NCBI RefSeq assembly: GCF_014931715.1
Contig: NZ_CP063164.1
Location: forward strand, 1,488,001 to 1,552,000
Length of the DNA: 64,000 nt
Reading direction: 5' to 3'
From: Sulfurovum indicum
Lineage (GTDB): Bacteria > Campylobacterota > Campylobacteria > Campylobacterales > Sulfurovaceae
Under the pieces are notes generated by a model. It was not told where the DNA came from and searched no databases. It saw only the letters and a list, made by a program, of their open reading frames with translations. Shown piece by piece: positions 32,890-41,873 of the stretch. The translations under genes were made by a program, and so were the position numbers. How positions within the stretch are numbered: the stretch's first letter is position 1; every line of letters begins with the position of its first letter.

Positions 32890-34344
32890 CTATACAAATG
32901 ACGGAGCATCGTTGGCGAACAAAATCAAATCTCCCGGAGCTGTTTGTTCTACCAACATCGCTTCCATCTCAGCTTTGGATGCAAGCTTCACAAGCTTCTT
33001 GGCATCTACAAACCTCTTAAATATCTCATAATTCAGATCTCCTGTAACCACCACTACATCAAAGACCTCATTGGCTCTCTTGGCTACCTCCGCATTGAGT
33101 GCATCATCTACCTCAACCAGTCCCGGAGTGATGATGACCTTTCTGCCCTGGTAAGTGGATGCAAGATCAAACGATGCCATCATACCGTCTATGTTCCCGT
33201 TAAAAGAGTCATCAAGAATCACTTTGCCCCCTGCATCGATACGCTGAAGTCTATGCTCGACCGGTTTGAGGGTTGAAAGTCCTTTTTGAATCTCTTCATC
33301 ACTCAGGCCCATAGCTTTGGCTGTCAGAACACTTGCCGCAAGATTCATGGCATTGAACGCACCCAGAATGTTTGCTGTATAGCGTATGCCGTTGAGAGTA
33401 AAGCTTGTTCCCTCCAATGTCGCTTCAATATCTTCAATGAGAAACTCAGGTGCAGGCAACTCAGGGTTCTTTTTCGCCATCTCTCCCGTACCATAGACAT
33501 GAATATGCGCTTCAGGCTTGACCATTGCACTCTCATGCACCCACGCCTCTTTGAGACGTTTGCTCTGCATGATCTCCATCTTGGTATTGCGGATGTTCTC
33601 CATACTCTTGAAGTACTCGATGTGTGCCGGGCCTATCTTCCCTACTACCACATAGTGCGGATTGACAAACGTGGTGATCTCGGCAATATCTCCTTCCCCT
33701 CTCGCACCCATCTCAACAACATACACCTGTGTATCATCAGGAAGATCTTCATTAATATCCTTCATTACTCCGCCCAGCGTATTGACTGAGCGCGGTGTCG
33801 CATAGGTACTGTACTTTGCCTTCAGAAGATGGGTAACAAAGTTCTTGATGCTTGTCTTACCGTAGCTTGCGGTAACACCTACTACGGTCAGGTCCTTCAT
33901 CGATCCTATCTTTGCTTCTGCTTTACGCTTGAAACCGTTAAAAAGCATCTTCTCAATAAACAGTGAGATGAAATATGCCAGGAAGATAGGGATGATCACC
34001 GTAAAATGATTGAATGTCAATGCAATGAAAACAGCAAAAAGAAGCATTGCAGCATAAAAACGCTTGACACGTCCTGTCCATACAAGCGGTTTGTCCAATC
34101 CTCTGTACCACTGATACAAAAGTCCCAGATAGACAATAGCTGCCACAAATGCATAATCTCCGGAGAAATCCGCCAGCATATAGAGCCCGTAAGGAATTAA
34201 AAAGTAAACAAAATGCCACCATGCTTTCGTATGATGAAATATGACACGTTCAAGCTTGTAGCTGTACCACTGAAGATTGGTGATGGCGTAATACCCCATC
34301 CCCATCAAAAAGAGAAAATAAAAAATAAGATTGACGATTTGCAT
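32890..34344 (-). CDS. murF: Mur ligase, UDP-MurNAc-tripeptide D-Ala-D-Ala ligase
   Basis: 484 residues: unusual N-terminal membrane segments (about 1-125, four or five helices) followed by the Mur ligase ATP-binding domain (VGVTASYGKTSIKNF, P-loop), the carbamylated-Lys region and the substrate domain (VYVVEMGARGEGDIAEI, LEGTSFTLNG, ILDDSFNGN) and C-terminal Rossmann-like domain. The ILDDxFNGN segment and membrane-bearing N-terminus match MurF of Campylobacter relatives. It adds D-Ala-D-Ala to the peptidoglycan precursor. Its start overlaps the stop of the alpha/beta hydrolase by one base. Confidence 0.88.
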   Translation of the reverse strand: MQIVNLIFYFLFLMGMGYYAITNLQWYSYKLERVIFHHTKAWWHFVYFLIPYGLYMLADFSGDYAFVAAIVYLGLLYQWYRGLDKPLVWTGRVKRFYAAMLLFAVFIALTFNHFTVIIPIFLAYFISLFIEKMLFNGFKRKAEAKIGSMKDLTVVGVTASYGKTSIKNFVTHLLKAKYSTYATPRSVNTLGGVMKDINEDLPDDTQVYVVEMGARGEGDIAEITTFVNPHYVVVGKIGPAHIEYFKSMENIRNTKMEIMQSKRLKEAWVHESAMVKPEAHIHVYGTGEMAKKNPELPAPEFLIEDIEATLEGTSFTLNGIRYTANILGAFNAMNLAASVLTAKAMGLSDEEIQKGLSTLKPVEHRLQRIDAGGKVILDDSFNGNIDGMMASFDLASTYQGRKVIITPGLVEVDDALNAEVAKRANEVFDVVVVTGDLNYEIFKRFVDAKKLVKLASKAEMEAMLVEQTAPGDLILFANDAPSFV

Positions 34345-35072
34345 CAGTTCGTTTCCTTGTATTGGTCTTTTATACTTTGTGTGATCAACGGTGCATGGTT
34401 CAAAAAGAAATAGTGGTCACCCTCAAGCGGATAGAGCGTAGCATCGGGGATCATCTCCGCTATCTTCTCTGCAGTCCAGAGTGGTGTAGCCGTATCGGCT
34501 TTCCCCCAAAAAAGCAGTGCCTTTCCTGTGACATTGAAAAAGTGATGTTCAAACCTCTCATTGACAACATTCTTGAACGTCTCATACATCTCATGGCTCA
34601 TTCCCTTGGCATCGTCACTGACAAAAAGACTTTTAAGCATATTGAGTTTCAGGGGTTTAAGCAGTTTAAAAAGAGAGATCTTTACCCGTACACTGAAAGG
34701 TTTTGGTACCAGAATACCCGAAGAGGAAAGAAGCACCAGACAATGCGGATCCAAAAGTGTAGCGACCTTCCCTCCAAAAGAGTGCCCCATCACTATCTTT
34801 GGATCGAGTGACGACTTTTCAAGAAAAAGCTGTACGATATTGGCATAGTCGCGGGTCGTCAGCACCATATCATTACTGCTTTTTCCAAACCCGGGCATAT
34901 CCAGATAGATATGTCTATACTCAGGCATGTATGTGCCAAATGCCTGCTTCATGATCTCTTTATTGCTGCCCCACCCATGCAGTACCAGCAGTACCTCTTT
35001 TTGGGAAGGGTTTACCATCTCATAGGAGAGTGTAAAAGGTTGTTCTTTATAGATGATCTCTTTGGATGCCAT
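34344..35072 (-). CDS. Alpha/beta hydrolase
   Basis: 242 residues with oxyanion-hole HGWGS, nucleophile elbow MGHSFGGK, acid Asp in LLFWGKADTATP and catalytic His in EGDHYFF. A complete serine hydrolase triad. The conserved position directly before murF in Campylobacterota suggests an envelope or precursor-linked esterase, but the substrate is not known. Confidence 0.85.
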   Translation of the reverse strand: MASKEIIYKEQPFTLSYEMVNPSQKEVLLVLHGWGSNKEIMKQAFGTYMPEYRHIYLDMPGFGKSSNDMVLTTRDYANIVQLFLEKSSLDPKIVMGHSFGGKVATLLDPHCLVLLSSSGILVPKPFSVRVKISLFKLLKPLKLNMLKSLFVSDDAKGMSHEMYETFKNVVNERFEHHFFNVTGKALLFWGKADTATPLWTAEKIAEMIPDATLYPLEGDHYFFLNHAPLITQSIKDQYKETN

Positions 35073-35122
35073 TGGTCTCTACTCTTTTCTCATTTGATCA
35101 GGTTTATTTTAGCATAAAGCCT

Positions 35123-36061
35123 CTATTCTCTCGCTTCAGAAATGATATACTCACCATTTATGACATCAACATACGGCGGTACCTCTTCAGCTTCAAAGTA
35201 GTCATATCCCTCTTTGAGCTTCATCCAGAAGTCATACCACCTGTAGTGACTGTACTCTGCCATGGTCTCCTCTTCCATTTTAAAAGGAAAAATATGAACA
35301 GGCACATACTTCTGTTCATTTTTGAGAGCTGACTCTACCAAGCCGTATATCTCTTCTATCTTCTCATCTGTCATTGCATAACACCCGACAGAGACACAGT
35401 TTCCGTGTACCATCAGGTATGATCCGTTACGCTTATGTGCTCTGTCATAGGCGTTGGGATAGCCCAGGTTGAAAGCAAGGTGGAATTTACTGTGGGGATT
35501 GAGCTGTTTTGGATAGACACGGTAGAACCCCTCAGGTGCCTGCCTGTCTCCCTCCTTAAGTTTGGGTCCTAAACGGCCGGAATAGGCACAGATAGTATAG
35601 TCTTTCAGATGGACATACTTTTCATCCTTTCTGATCCACACTTCAAGCAGAGACTCTTTTTTGAAAATACGGATAAATATCGGGTCACCCTGTTTTGCAT
35701 CCACAGCTTTGAGACGTTCTTCCAAAGTACTGTAGATATATTTACTCCGTTCCAGATACTCTCTCATAGCTACCTCCTGTGATAAGCGCATGACCTCTTC
35801 CAGACTCATGACCGTACTCCTGTTCACCTCTGTTGTATTGAACTCATTGAGTAACGTCAGCGTTACATTTTCTTCCCGGAGCAAAGGTATGCTTTTGTTA
35901 CTTTCAGTACGGATTGATACGGTATGCATTTGCTGTTTTACTGCCGGTTGCTGTACCGGTGGCGCATAAGCAGGAGGATAGAGAAAAAAAAGGATGAAGG
36001 AAAAAAGAAGAAAGAGTATGACAAAGAAGTCAGCCACTATCAGCCACGTCCTTGTCATCAT
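35123..36061 (-). CDS. YkuD-fold L,D-transpeptidase/carboxypeptidase family protein (YafK/Csd6-like)
   Basis: 312 residues anchored by an N-terminal helix (FFVILFLLFSFILFFLYPP), a low-complexity linker, and a YkuD domain from about residue 145 with FYRVYPKQLNPHSKFHLAFN and the active-site signature YLMVHGNCVSVGCYAMTDE (His and Cys). This variant signature is that of YafK; in Helicobacter the related Csd6 trims peptidoglycan peptides and sets helical cell shape. Either transpeptidase or L,D-carboxypeptidase activity is possible. It follows the second L,D-transpeptidase gene by 10 bases. Confidence 0.85.
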   Translation of the reverse strand: MMTRTWLIVADFFVILFLLFSFILFFLYPPAYAPPVQQPAVKQQMHTVSIRTESNKSIPLLREENVTLTLLNEFNTTEVNRSTVMSLEEVMRLSQEVAMREYLERSKYIYSTLEERLKAVDAKQGDPIFIRIFKKESLLEVWIRKDEKYVHLKDYTICAYSGRLGPKLKEGDRQAPEGFYRVYPKQLNPHSKFHLAFNLGYPNAYDRAHKRNGSYLMVHGNCVSVGCYAMTDEKIEEIYGLVESALKNEQKYVPVHIFPFKMEEETMAEYSHYRWYDFWMKLKEGYDYFEAEEVPPYVDVINGEYIISEARE

Positions 36062-36071
36062 CTCTCAAACC

Positions 36072-37313
36072 TTAGAATTTGAGTTTCTGGATCTCGTCAT
36101 ATCTATAGATATCCTTAAAGATCTTTAATTTTCCGTCATCATCGACATATGTCGTCAAATAGGCCGTGTGGACCGGCAATCTTTTGGTTATGGCAATATA
36201 GTGTGTTTTAAAACTCTCATACATTTCCTGTGTCTCTTCCCATGATGTAGAAGTATAGTGTGTAATAATATACTTCAGCATCTTATGTGGTCTCTCAAGA
36301 CGTACACAACCATGACTGTAGGTACGCACTTTACGCTTGAAAAGATACTTGGACTGGGTATCGTGCATATAAACAGAGTGATCATTCGGGAAAAGGAATT
36401 TTACACGACCAAGGCCATTTTTTGTTGAAGGAGGTTCAATAAACTTGAACGGTACCGGTCCCTTCCCTCCGTTGTATGCAGTGAGATTAACATCTGTGGC
36501 ACAGAGCAATGGTGACTCCAGGTTGTAATCTCTGCGAATTACCAGACGCTGTTTTTTAAGATAGTCCGGATCTTTCAGAAGTTTTGGTATCACTTCATTT
36601 CTTGCAATAGAGTCAGGGACATTCCACTGCGGGTTTACAACAATATATTTCAAGTCTTCTCCGAAGACCGGAGTCTGCATATGCTTTTTCCCGACAACAA
36701 CACCCATATTAACCACTGTCTTGCCGTCTTCAATAATGCGGACTCTGAATTCCGGAATATTTACAAGAGCATAGTTCCTGCTTCTTTCCGGTTTCATCAA
36801 CTTGACCCTTTCGATATTCAACCGTATCTTATGCAGCGTAGATGCTTCCATATTCCCCTGTGCCTGTAATGTTCTATACATCATCAGGAGTCTTTCAAAC
36901 TCCCTGTAGGTCGGCACATACGGCTGGAGTATCTTCTCTATGCTCTCTCCTGCCTGAAGCTGCATTTTAATACGCTTTGAATCAACTTCCTCTTCATATA
37001 TCTCAAAATGTGTTTTAAACTTTTCTGATCTTCTTGCCTCCTGCGCTTTCTTGAAAGCAGGAATATCAATACAGCTGTTGGCAAGATTATTCGTATAGGA
37101 TAGAAGCAGTTTACTCATAAGTTTCGAGTCTTCACTCTCCTTGACTTTCTGATACAAAGCTTTCTGATCACAAAGCGAAGCATATCTATCATTCTCCAGG
37201 ATATCCAGGAATTCATCTTTCTGAGAGCTGTGCCACCCTTCACTGTCGGGTGTATCCACACACCCGTTCAAAAGCAGAGCCGACACCATTACAACCAAAA
37301 CACTTATCTTCAT
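36072..37313 (-). CDS. L,D-transpeptidase, YcbB-like lipoprotein
   Basis: 413 residues with a lipoprotein-type signal (VSALLLNGC). N-terminal helical domain, then the YkuD catalytic domain: VNMGVVVGKKHMQTPVFGED, YIVVNPQWNVPDSIARNEVI, and SHGCVRLERP with the catalytic Cys. This is the YcbB/LdtD arrangement that makes 3-3 crosslinks or attaches proteins to peptidoglycan. It starts 4 bases downstream of the flavoprotein gene and precedes the YafK-like gene, so two YkuD enzymes share one operon. Confidence 0.88.
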   Translation of the reverse strand: MKISVLVVMVSALLLNGCVDTPDSEGWHSSQKDEFLDILENDRYASLCDQKALYQKVKESEDSKLMSKLLLSYTNNLANSCIDIPAFKKAQEARRSEKFKTHFEIYEEEVDSKRIKMQLQAGESIEKILQPYVPTYREFERLLMMYRTLQAQGNMEASTLHKIRLNIERVKLMKPERSRNYALVNIPEFRVRIIEDGKTVVNMGVVVGKKHMQTPVFGEDLKYIVVNPQWNVPDSIARNEVIPKLLKDPDYLKKQRLVIRRDYNLESPLLCATDVNLTAYNGGKGPVPFKFIEPPSTKNGLGRVKFLFPNDHSVYMHDTQSKYLFKRKVRTYSHGCVRLERPHKMLKYIITHYTSTSWEETQEMYESFKTHYIAITKRLPVHTAYLTTYVDDDGKLKIFKDIYRYDEIQKLKF

Positions 37314-37317
37314 CTAT

Positions 37318-38460
37318 TTACTTCCTTGTTTTTAAACTTTGTGCACAGACATAGGCACTTGAAAATGCCCACTGGAAGTTGTAGCCTCCAAGCCTGCCTG
37401 TTACATCCTGTACTTCCCCTATAAAATAAAGCCCCTTCACCTTCTTGCTCCCCATCGTTCTTTCATCAATCTCATCTGTTGACACTCCCCCTTTGGTTAC
37501 TTCGGCTTTGCTATAGCCGAAAGTCCCTGCAGGTGCAAAAGTGTATTCATTCAAGTGTTTAAGTTTTTGGAGTTCGTCCGGTAAAAGTGTAGTCCCCGCT
37601 TTATCTTCAATGTTAAATTGTAGCAAAAATGCCTTAGTTACACGTTTTGGCATCGGAAAAAGAGAACTGATCTGTTTTTTACTCCTCTGCAGTATTCGCC
37701 AGTCAAACCCTGGAAGAAAATCAATCACGATCTTCCCTTTTTCCCAGAAAAGAGAAGCATCAAGTACTGCAGGACCGCTAATGCCTTTATGGGCAAAGAG
37801 CAGAGAACCTTGACATATTTTTTCCCCTGCTTTTATGGTTACCTCCGTTGAAACCCCGCTTAGCTCCTTAAAAAAAAACTGCTCTTTCTGTACTGTAAAA
37901 CCTACCAGTGCCGGAGCGGTCTTTCTAATGGTATGGCCAAAGTGCTCTGCAATCTCATAACCTATCCCGCTGGCACCCAGTCTGGGAAAACTCAGACCTC
38001 CGGACGCGACAACTACTCGAGGAGCCGTAACGGTCCGTTTATTGGTTTTCACATAGAAGATCTCTCCTCGTTTACGTACACCAAGAACCTGTTCATTGAG
38101 CAGGAACTTCTGTCTGCGGCTCTCTTTGAGCAGAATATCGAGCAGCTCTTCTGAAGAGTTTTGGCAAAAATACTGGCTCTCTTTGCGCAGTACAGGATGC
38201 AAACCTTGTCGTTCAAGCCATCGCAGCAGTGCCTGTTCGTCAAAATGTTTCAATACTTCTTTGACAAAATCAAACTCTCCAAAATAGAATGATGCATCCA
38301 TCCTTGCATTGGTGATATTGCATTTCCCTCCGCCTGAAATGCGTATCTTGGCACCCGGTCTGGGGTTGACATCGATGAGAAGAGCGCTGTTTTTTGGAAG
38401 CAGTGAAGCCAGCATTAATGCACTTGCTCCACAGCCAATAATAATAAGTTGATGATCCAT
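37318..38460 (-). CDS. HI0933/YhiN family NAD(P)/FAD-dependent oxidoreductase
   Basis: 380 residues: FAD-binding GxGxxA variant (LIIIGCGASALMLASLL), the family motif KIRISGGGKCNITNA, and a C-terminal FIGEVQDVTGRLGGYNFQWA. Members are flavoproteins of poorly known role (a YhiN/BaiN relative acts on bile acids, others are called aminoacetone oxidases). It heads an operon with the two YkuD-domain genes at a 4-base spacing. Confidence 0.85.
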   Translation of the reverse strand: MDHQLIIIGCGASALMLASLLPKNSALLIDVNPRPGAKIRISGGGKCNITNARMDASFYFGEFDFVKEVLKHFDEQALLRWLERQGLHPVLRKESQYFCQNSSEELLDILLKESRRQKFLLNEQVLGVRKRGEIFYVKTNKRTVTAPRVVVASGGLSFPRLGASGIGYEIAEHFGHTIRKTAPALVGFTVQKEQFFFKELSGVSTEVTIKAGEKICQGSLLFAHKGISGPAVLDASLFWEKGKIVIDFLPGFDWRILQRSKKQISSLFPMPKRVTKAFLLQFNIEDKAGTTLLPDELQKLKHLNEYTFAPAGTFGYSKAEVTKGGVSTDEIDERTMGSKKVKGLYFIGEVQDVTGRLGGYNFQWAFSSAYVCAQSLKTRK

Positions 38461-38664
38461 GCGTGTATTATATCTTTTTTATACCATTCAAACTGTATAG
38501 TTATAGAGTGATCCTCTTTCAGTCTGTCTGTTAGCTTTTTCTGGTTAAATATTTTTTTAGCAAAAAGATCATATCTATGATCCTGTCAGACTTTCTCTTC
38601 GGTTCCTGCAGTGTAAATTCACAAAACGTAAACATGCTACACGAACAATCCACACACTTTTATG

Positions 38665-38670
38665 TATAAT
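38665..38670 (+). promoter_or_regulatory. -10 box of the small cytochrome gene
   Basis: TATAAT 30 bases before the ATG at 38701, in the context TTTTATGTATAAT (extended -10). Confidence 0.55.
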
Positions 38671-38700
38671 ATAGCCAAACAGAAATGCAAAGGTATATCT

Positions 38701-39054
38701 ATGAAAAAACTACTGGTGACCACCCTGCTCTTCTATAGCACAGCAACACTCTCTTTTAGTGCAGAAAAATATGATACACAAGCCTTCAGAACCGTAACCA
38801 AACTCTGTACTCCCTGTCATGGTACTCCATTCTATATGGCAAAACAGATCGATGAAGATGACTGGGATTTCTTTTTTGAAACACCCGGTATGCTGGAAAA
38901 GATACATAAAGGTAAACCCAAAGGACTCTCCTCTCTCAAAAACGCACTCTTTCAAAAACGTAAAAAACGTATACTCAAATTTTTTGTCAACAACTCAAAA
39001 TTCTCAGGCAAGGTTAACGGTTGTGATGCAAACTTTTGCGGCACAAACCACTGA
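38701..39054 (+). CDS. Small periplasmic c-type cytochrome-like protein
   Basis: 117 residues from ATG 38701 (AAGG 9 bases upstream). Signal peptide KKLLVTTLLFYSTATLSFSA, a single heme-binding motif CTPCH at about residue 38, and Met residues (FYMAKQ, GMLEKI) that could be the distal ligand. The tail has a CDANFC pair that may form a disulfide. A monoheme electron carrier for the periplasm is likely, partner unknown. Confidence 0.75.
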   Translation: MKKLLVTTLLFYSTATLSFSAEKYDTQAFRTVTKLCTPCHGTPFYMAKQIDEDDWDFFFETPGMLEKIHKGKPKGLSSLKNALFQKRKKRILKFFVNNSKFSGKVNGCDANFCGTNH

Positions 39055-39131
39055 GTTATGAAGCCTGAGCAGTTTTGCTTTCTCAAAACCTAAAATATAT
39101 GTTTCTGTTCTTTTTTTGTCAATAGTCTTAT

Positions 39132-39397
39132 GGGCACCTCTAATAACCCCATACGCCCATAATGGGTTTTGCAGATGTGAGATTTTGCAAGAGGCTTTCA
39201 AGTCCTAGCCAAAGCTAAGACGATGGAAGCATCTTGTGAAAGATCGCGTCTGCAAAGCCCACCCCTTTGGGCAATGCCGGCTTTGCCCTATGCGGCGTTA
39301 CACTTTTTCGACTTAGCTACGGCTAGGTCTGTAAAGTGTGCCTTGCCTAGAACAAAGCCGGCAATGTTATGAGCATATGGGGTTATTAGAGGTGCCC
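39132..39397. mobile_element. MITE, copy 1 (22-bp TIRs, TTAT target duplication)
   Basis: 266 bp bounded by perfect inverted repeats beginning GGGCACCTCTAATAACCCC (22 bp in all) and flanked by TTAT on both sides (39128-39131, 39398-39401). No open frame of note. The interior folds on itself: an imperfect stem of about 36 bp between GGGTTTTGCAGATGTGAG and its inverse ending GTCTGCAAAGCCC, and a second nested hairpin with arms GCCGGCTTTG / CAAAGCCGGC around ACACTTT ... AAAGTGT. A near-identical copy is at 62117. The right end lies 18 bases before the next start codon. Confidence 0.93.
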
Positions 39398-39415
39398 TTA
39401 TGATAAAATAAGGAT

Positions 39416-40099
39416 ATGAAGTTCTATAGACTCTCACTCCTATTTATACCGTTTGCCGTGTATGCGGCAAATCTTTTTGTCATCACTGACAAAAAAGGCG
39501 TTATTGTACAGGAAAAAATACTTGAACACTCGGAAAATGAGTACCTCAACCAGGATGCCAGGGAGTTCTCTCTGCAGGCTATGTATGACCAGCTGCACAG
39601 AGAAGAGAATCTTGCCCGTGCAGCCCAGGCAGCCAAAGAAGCGGCTGAGCGTATTGCCCAGGCCGATACCGCTGCGAAAAAAGAGGGAACAACCTATCAA
39701 CTGACTACAGCTGACAGAGAAGCTCTGCTCAGGTACGCCCGCTACTTCAAGGGTGGGAAATATGTATGGGGTGGTACAACTCCCGAAGGCTTTGACTGTT
39801 CAGGATATGTGCAGTACCTTTACAAAAAACAGGGGATCGATCTACCGCGCACTGCATGGTCACAGTCAAAGAAAGGAAGGACTGTCACTCTTGACGAACT
39901 ACAAAAAGGTGATCTTCTCTTTTTCCTGACAGACAGAAAACGGGGCATCCCTGTGACCCATGTGGGCATCTATGTCGGTAACGGTGAATTCATCCATGCC
40001 GCTTCCAGAAAACAGGGTATTATCATCTCCCCGATCACACACGGAAAATACAGAAACTGTTTTGTTTCGGCACGAAGGATCATCCCTCAAAACGGGTAG
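39416..40099 (+). CDS. C40 family peptidase (NlpC/P60)
   Basis: 227 residues: signal peptide (LSLLFIPFAVYA), a helical alanine-rich spacer (NLARAAQAAKEAAERIAQAD), and an NlpC/P60 domain with Cys in TPEGFDCSGYVQYLY, His in VTHVGIYVGNGEFIHAAS and a second polar partner. Such enzymes cut peptidoglycan peptides between D-iGlu and the diamino acid. AAGGA sits just before the ATG; the MITE ends 18 bases upstream, so its promoter must lie in or beyond the MITE. Confidence 0.88.
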   Translation: MKFYRLSLLFIPFAVYAANLFVITDKKGVIVQEKILEHSENEYLNQDAREFSLQAMYDQLHREENLARAAQAAKEAAERIAQADTAAKKEGTTYQLTTADREALLRYARYFKGGKYVWGGTTPEGFDCSGYVQYLYKKQGIDLPRTAWSQSKKGRTVTLDELQKGDLLFFLTDRKRGIPVTHVGIYVGNGEFIHAASRKQGIIISPITHGKYRNCFVSARRIIPQNG

Positions 40100-40107
40100 T
40101 TCTGTGC

Positions 40108-40113
40108 TATAAT
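40108..40113 (+). promoter_or_regulatory. -10 box of the DUF89 gene
   Basis: TATAAT in TGTGCTATAATTCG, 25 bases before ATG 40139 and directly after the C40 peptidase stop. Confidence 0.5.
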
Positions 40114-40138
40114 TCGCAAAAACAGAAAGCCGTACACC

Positions 40139-40966
40139 ATGCATATCAAACCAGACTGTATCACCTGCATTATGAACCAGACACTCAAAGTGTGCAAACT
40201 GCTGGAGCTCGATGACAAAAGCAGCAAAAAACTTCTGGATTCTACAGCACAGATCCTCTTAGAGCATGATCTTGATCATACACCGCCACAGATCGCAAAA
40301 GAGACTTATGAGAAGATCGCTGAACTGACAGGAGAGTATGATCCGGTCGCAAAGGCCAAAGAGAGCGCTACAAAAATGGCACTCTCTGTCGATACCTCTT
40401 TTGTCAAGAGTCTGCACGATGCGGTAAAATTTGCCGTCATAGGCAATGTCATCGACTTTGGATCACAAAAAGCACTCGATCTTGAAGAGACCATACAAAC
40501 ACACTTTCACAAAACCTTTGGTATCGATGATTTCAAGAGCTTTGAAGATGAGCTCTCCCGCGCCAAAACAATGGTCTATATCGGTGACAATACCGGAGAA
40601 CACATCTTTGACAAACTCCTTATAGAAACCATCAAAGTACACTACAACATAAAGGTGTACTACTTTACCAGAGGCAAACCAATCATTAACGATGTAACTG
40701 CCAAAGAAGCAGATATCCTCCGCAGTGTCGCGGATATAGTCGATACCGGTGTTCCCACGCCCGGCTACGATCTTGGCTATGCCAATACCGAATCTCAAAT
40801 ACTTTTCAAGGAAGCCGATATTGTGCTGGCAAAAGGAATGGGCAACTACGAAAGCCTTTACGACATCACTGACCGTGTACTATACTACCTCTTTATCGTC
40901 AAATGCAGTGTTGTCTCACAGGCCATTGGACAAGAGGTTGGAGAGCTGATCTTTATACGACATTAA
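40139..40966 (+). CDS. DUF89/ARMT1-like damage-control phosphatase family protein
   Basis: 275 residues with the DUF89 features: N-terminal CITCIMNQ cysteine pair, FAVIGNVIDFGSQ, MVYIGDNTGEHIFDKLLIE (metal-binding Asp/Asn) and IVLAKGMGNYESLYD. Enzymes of this family are metal-dependent phosphatases that remove harmful or damaged sugar phosphates. Its own promoter box lies in the short gap after the C40 peptidase gene. Confidence 0.85.
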   Translation: MHIKPDCITCIMNQTLKVCKLLELDDKSSKKLLDSTAQILLEHDLDHTPPQIAKETYEKIAELTGEYDPVAKAKESATKMALSVDTSFVKSLHDAVKFAVIGNVIDFGSQKALDLEETIQTHFHKTFGIDDFKSFEDELSRAKTMVYIGDNTGEHIFDKLLIETIKVHYNIKVYYFTRGKPIINDVTAKEADILRSVADIVDTGVPTPGYDLGYANTESQILFKEADIVLAKGMGNYESLYDITDRVLYYLFIVKCSVVSQAIGQEVGELIFIRH

Positions 40967-41083
40967 CATATCAATACAAAGCATAACAGACTGATACAAC
41001 CTCTATCAGCACTAAATGTATTTCCAATCTTTAAGCAAAAACTTATATCTTTCTTTGCCGCAAATCATGCGGCAAAAACATTT

Positions 41084-41761
41084 TTAAAAACTATATGTGA
41101 TACCGAAGTTAAATGTATCGGAAGTAATATCTGCAAACACATCTCCATTGTACCATACCTGGATCGTATCATCATAGAGTCTCACATAATCCACAAAGAC
41201 AGCAAGCGAATCATTGATGGCATAGGATGCTCCCACTCCGTAAGAGAAAGCCGTATCAGAAAAATTCCGATGTGCATCCGGTTCACCATTATAATATTCA
41301 GTCAGGTCATAATTCATAAGAGCAAACCCAAGCAATCCGTACACATCAAGTCCATCCATGACAGGATACATTGGTTTAAGGTAAAGTCCCATTGCATCAA
41401 ACTCTGTTGTAAAAGAAGAGTTTTCTCCCCAATTCACCGGATCTGACCAATCCTCCTCTCCTGCGATCCAATAACGTGTCTCTACTGCCAGGTATTGGTT
41501 GAACTTGTATCCGACCTGAAGCATCCCGCCTAAATGGTCTGTATTTCCTACTGCATATGTATCTTCTTCACCATTATATACACCATAGGTTCTAAAATCA
41601 TTTTGAACAGCACTGATGGCACCTCCCACGTAGAAGCCGCTCTTGACTGCCGGTACTACTGTTTCTACTACCGGTTCAACCACCGGTTCTATATTTCCAC
41701 CCGCTATTGCAAGTGTACTCATTGCCAAACTCGCTACTACAGAAAATGTAAACTTTTTCAT
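41084..41761 (-). CDS. Outer-membrane beta-barrel protein (OmpA-like barrel)
   Basis: 225 residues: signal peptide SVVASLAMSTLAIAGG, a short repeated EPVVEPVVETVVPAV linker, then alternating strands starting SGFYVGGAIS and closing with the C-terminal aromatic TFNFGITYSF. An eight-strand barrel is likely. The signal region and PVVE linker resemble those of the porin at 50677, so both may follow a local export and anchoring style. Role unknown. Confidence 0.8.
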   Translation of the reverse strand: MKKFTFSVVASLAMSTLAIAGGNIEPVVEPVVETVVPAVKSGFYVGGAISAVQNDFRTYGVYNGEEDTYAVGNTDHLGGMLQVGYKFNQYLAVETRYWIAGEEDWSDPVNWGENSSFTTEFDAMGLYLKPMYPVMDGLDVYGLLGFALMNYDLTEYYNGEPDAHRNFSDTAFSYGVGASYAINDSLAVFVDYVRLYDDTIQVWYNGDVFADITSDTFNFGITYSF

Positions 41762-41873
41762 CTTAAATTCCTCCTATTCACCTTTAAGATAATAAATTAT
41801 ATCTATTATCTTCTTAAAAAATATTTAATTATTTTGAACATAAAAGGTCTGTTTAACAACAAGAATACTGCAT

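Noticed and set aside
33953-34222. Antisense frames over murF and its neighbours
   Set aside because: They follow strand composition and have no homology signal or start context.
39132-39397. Structured RNA gene or riboswitch upstream of the C40 peptidase
   Set aside because: The same sequence with TIRs and TTAT duplications occurs at 62117 before an unrelated gene, which identifies a mobile element; an RNA role remains possible only in addition.
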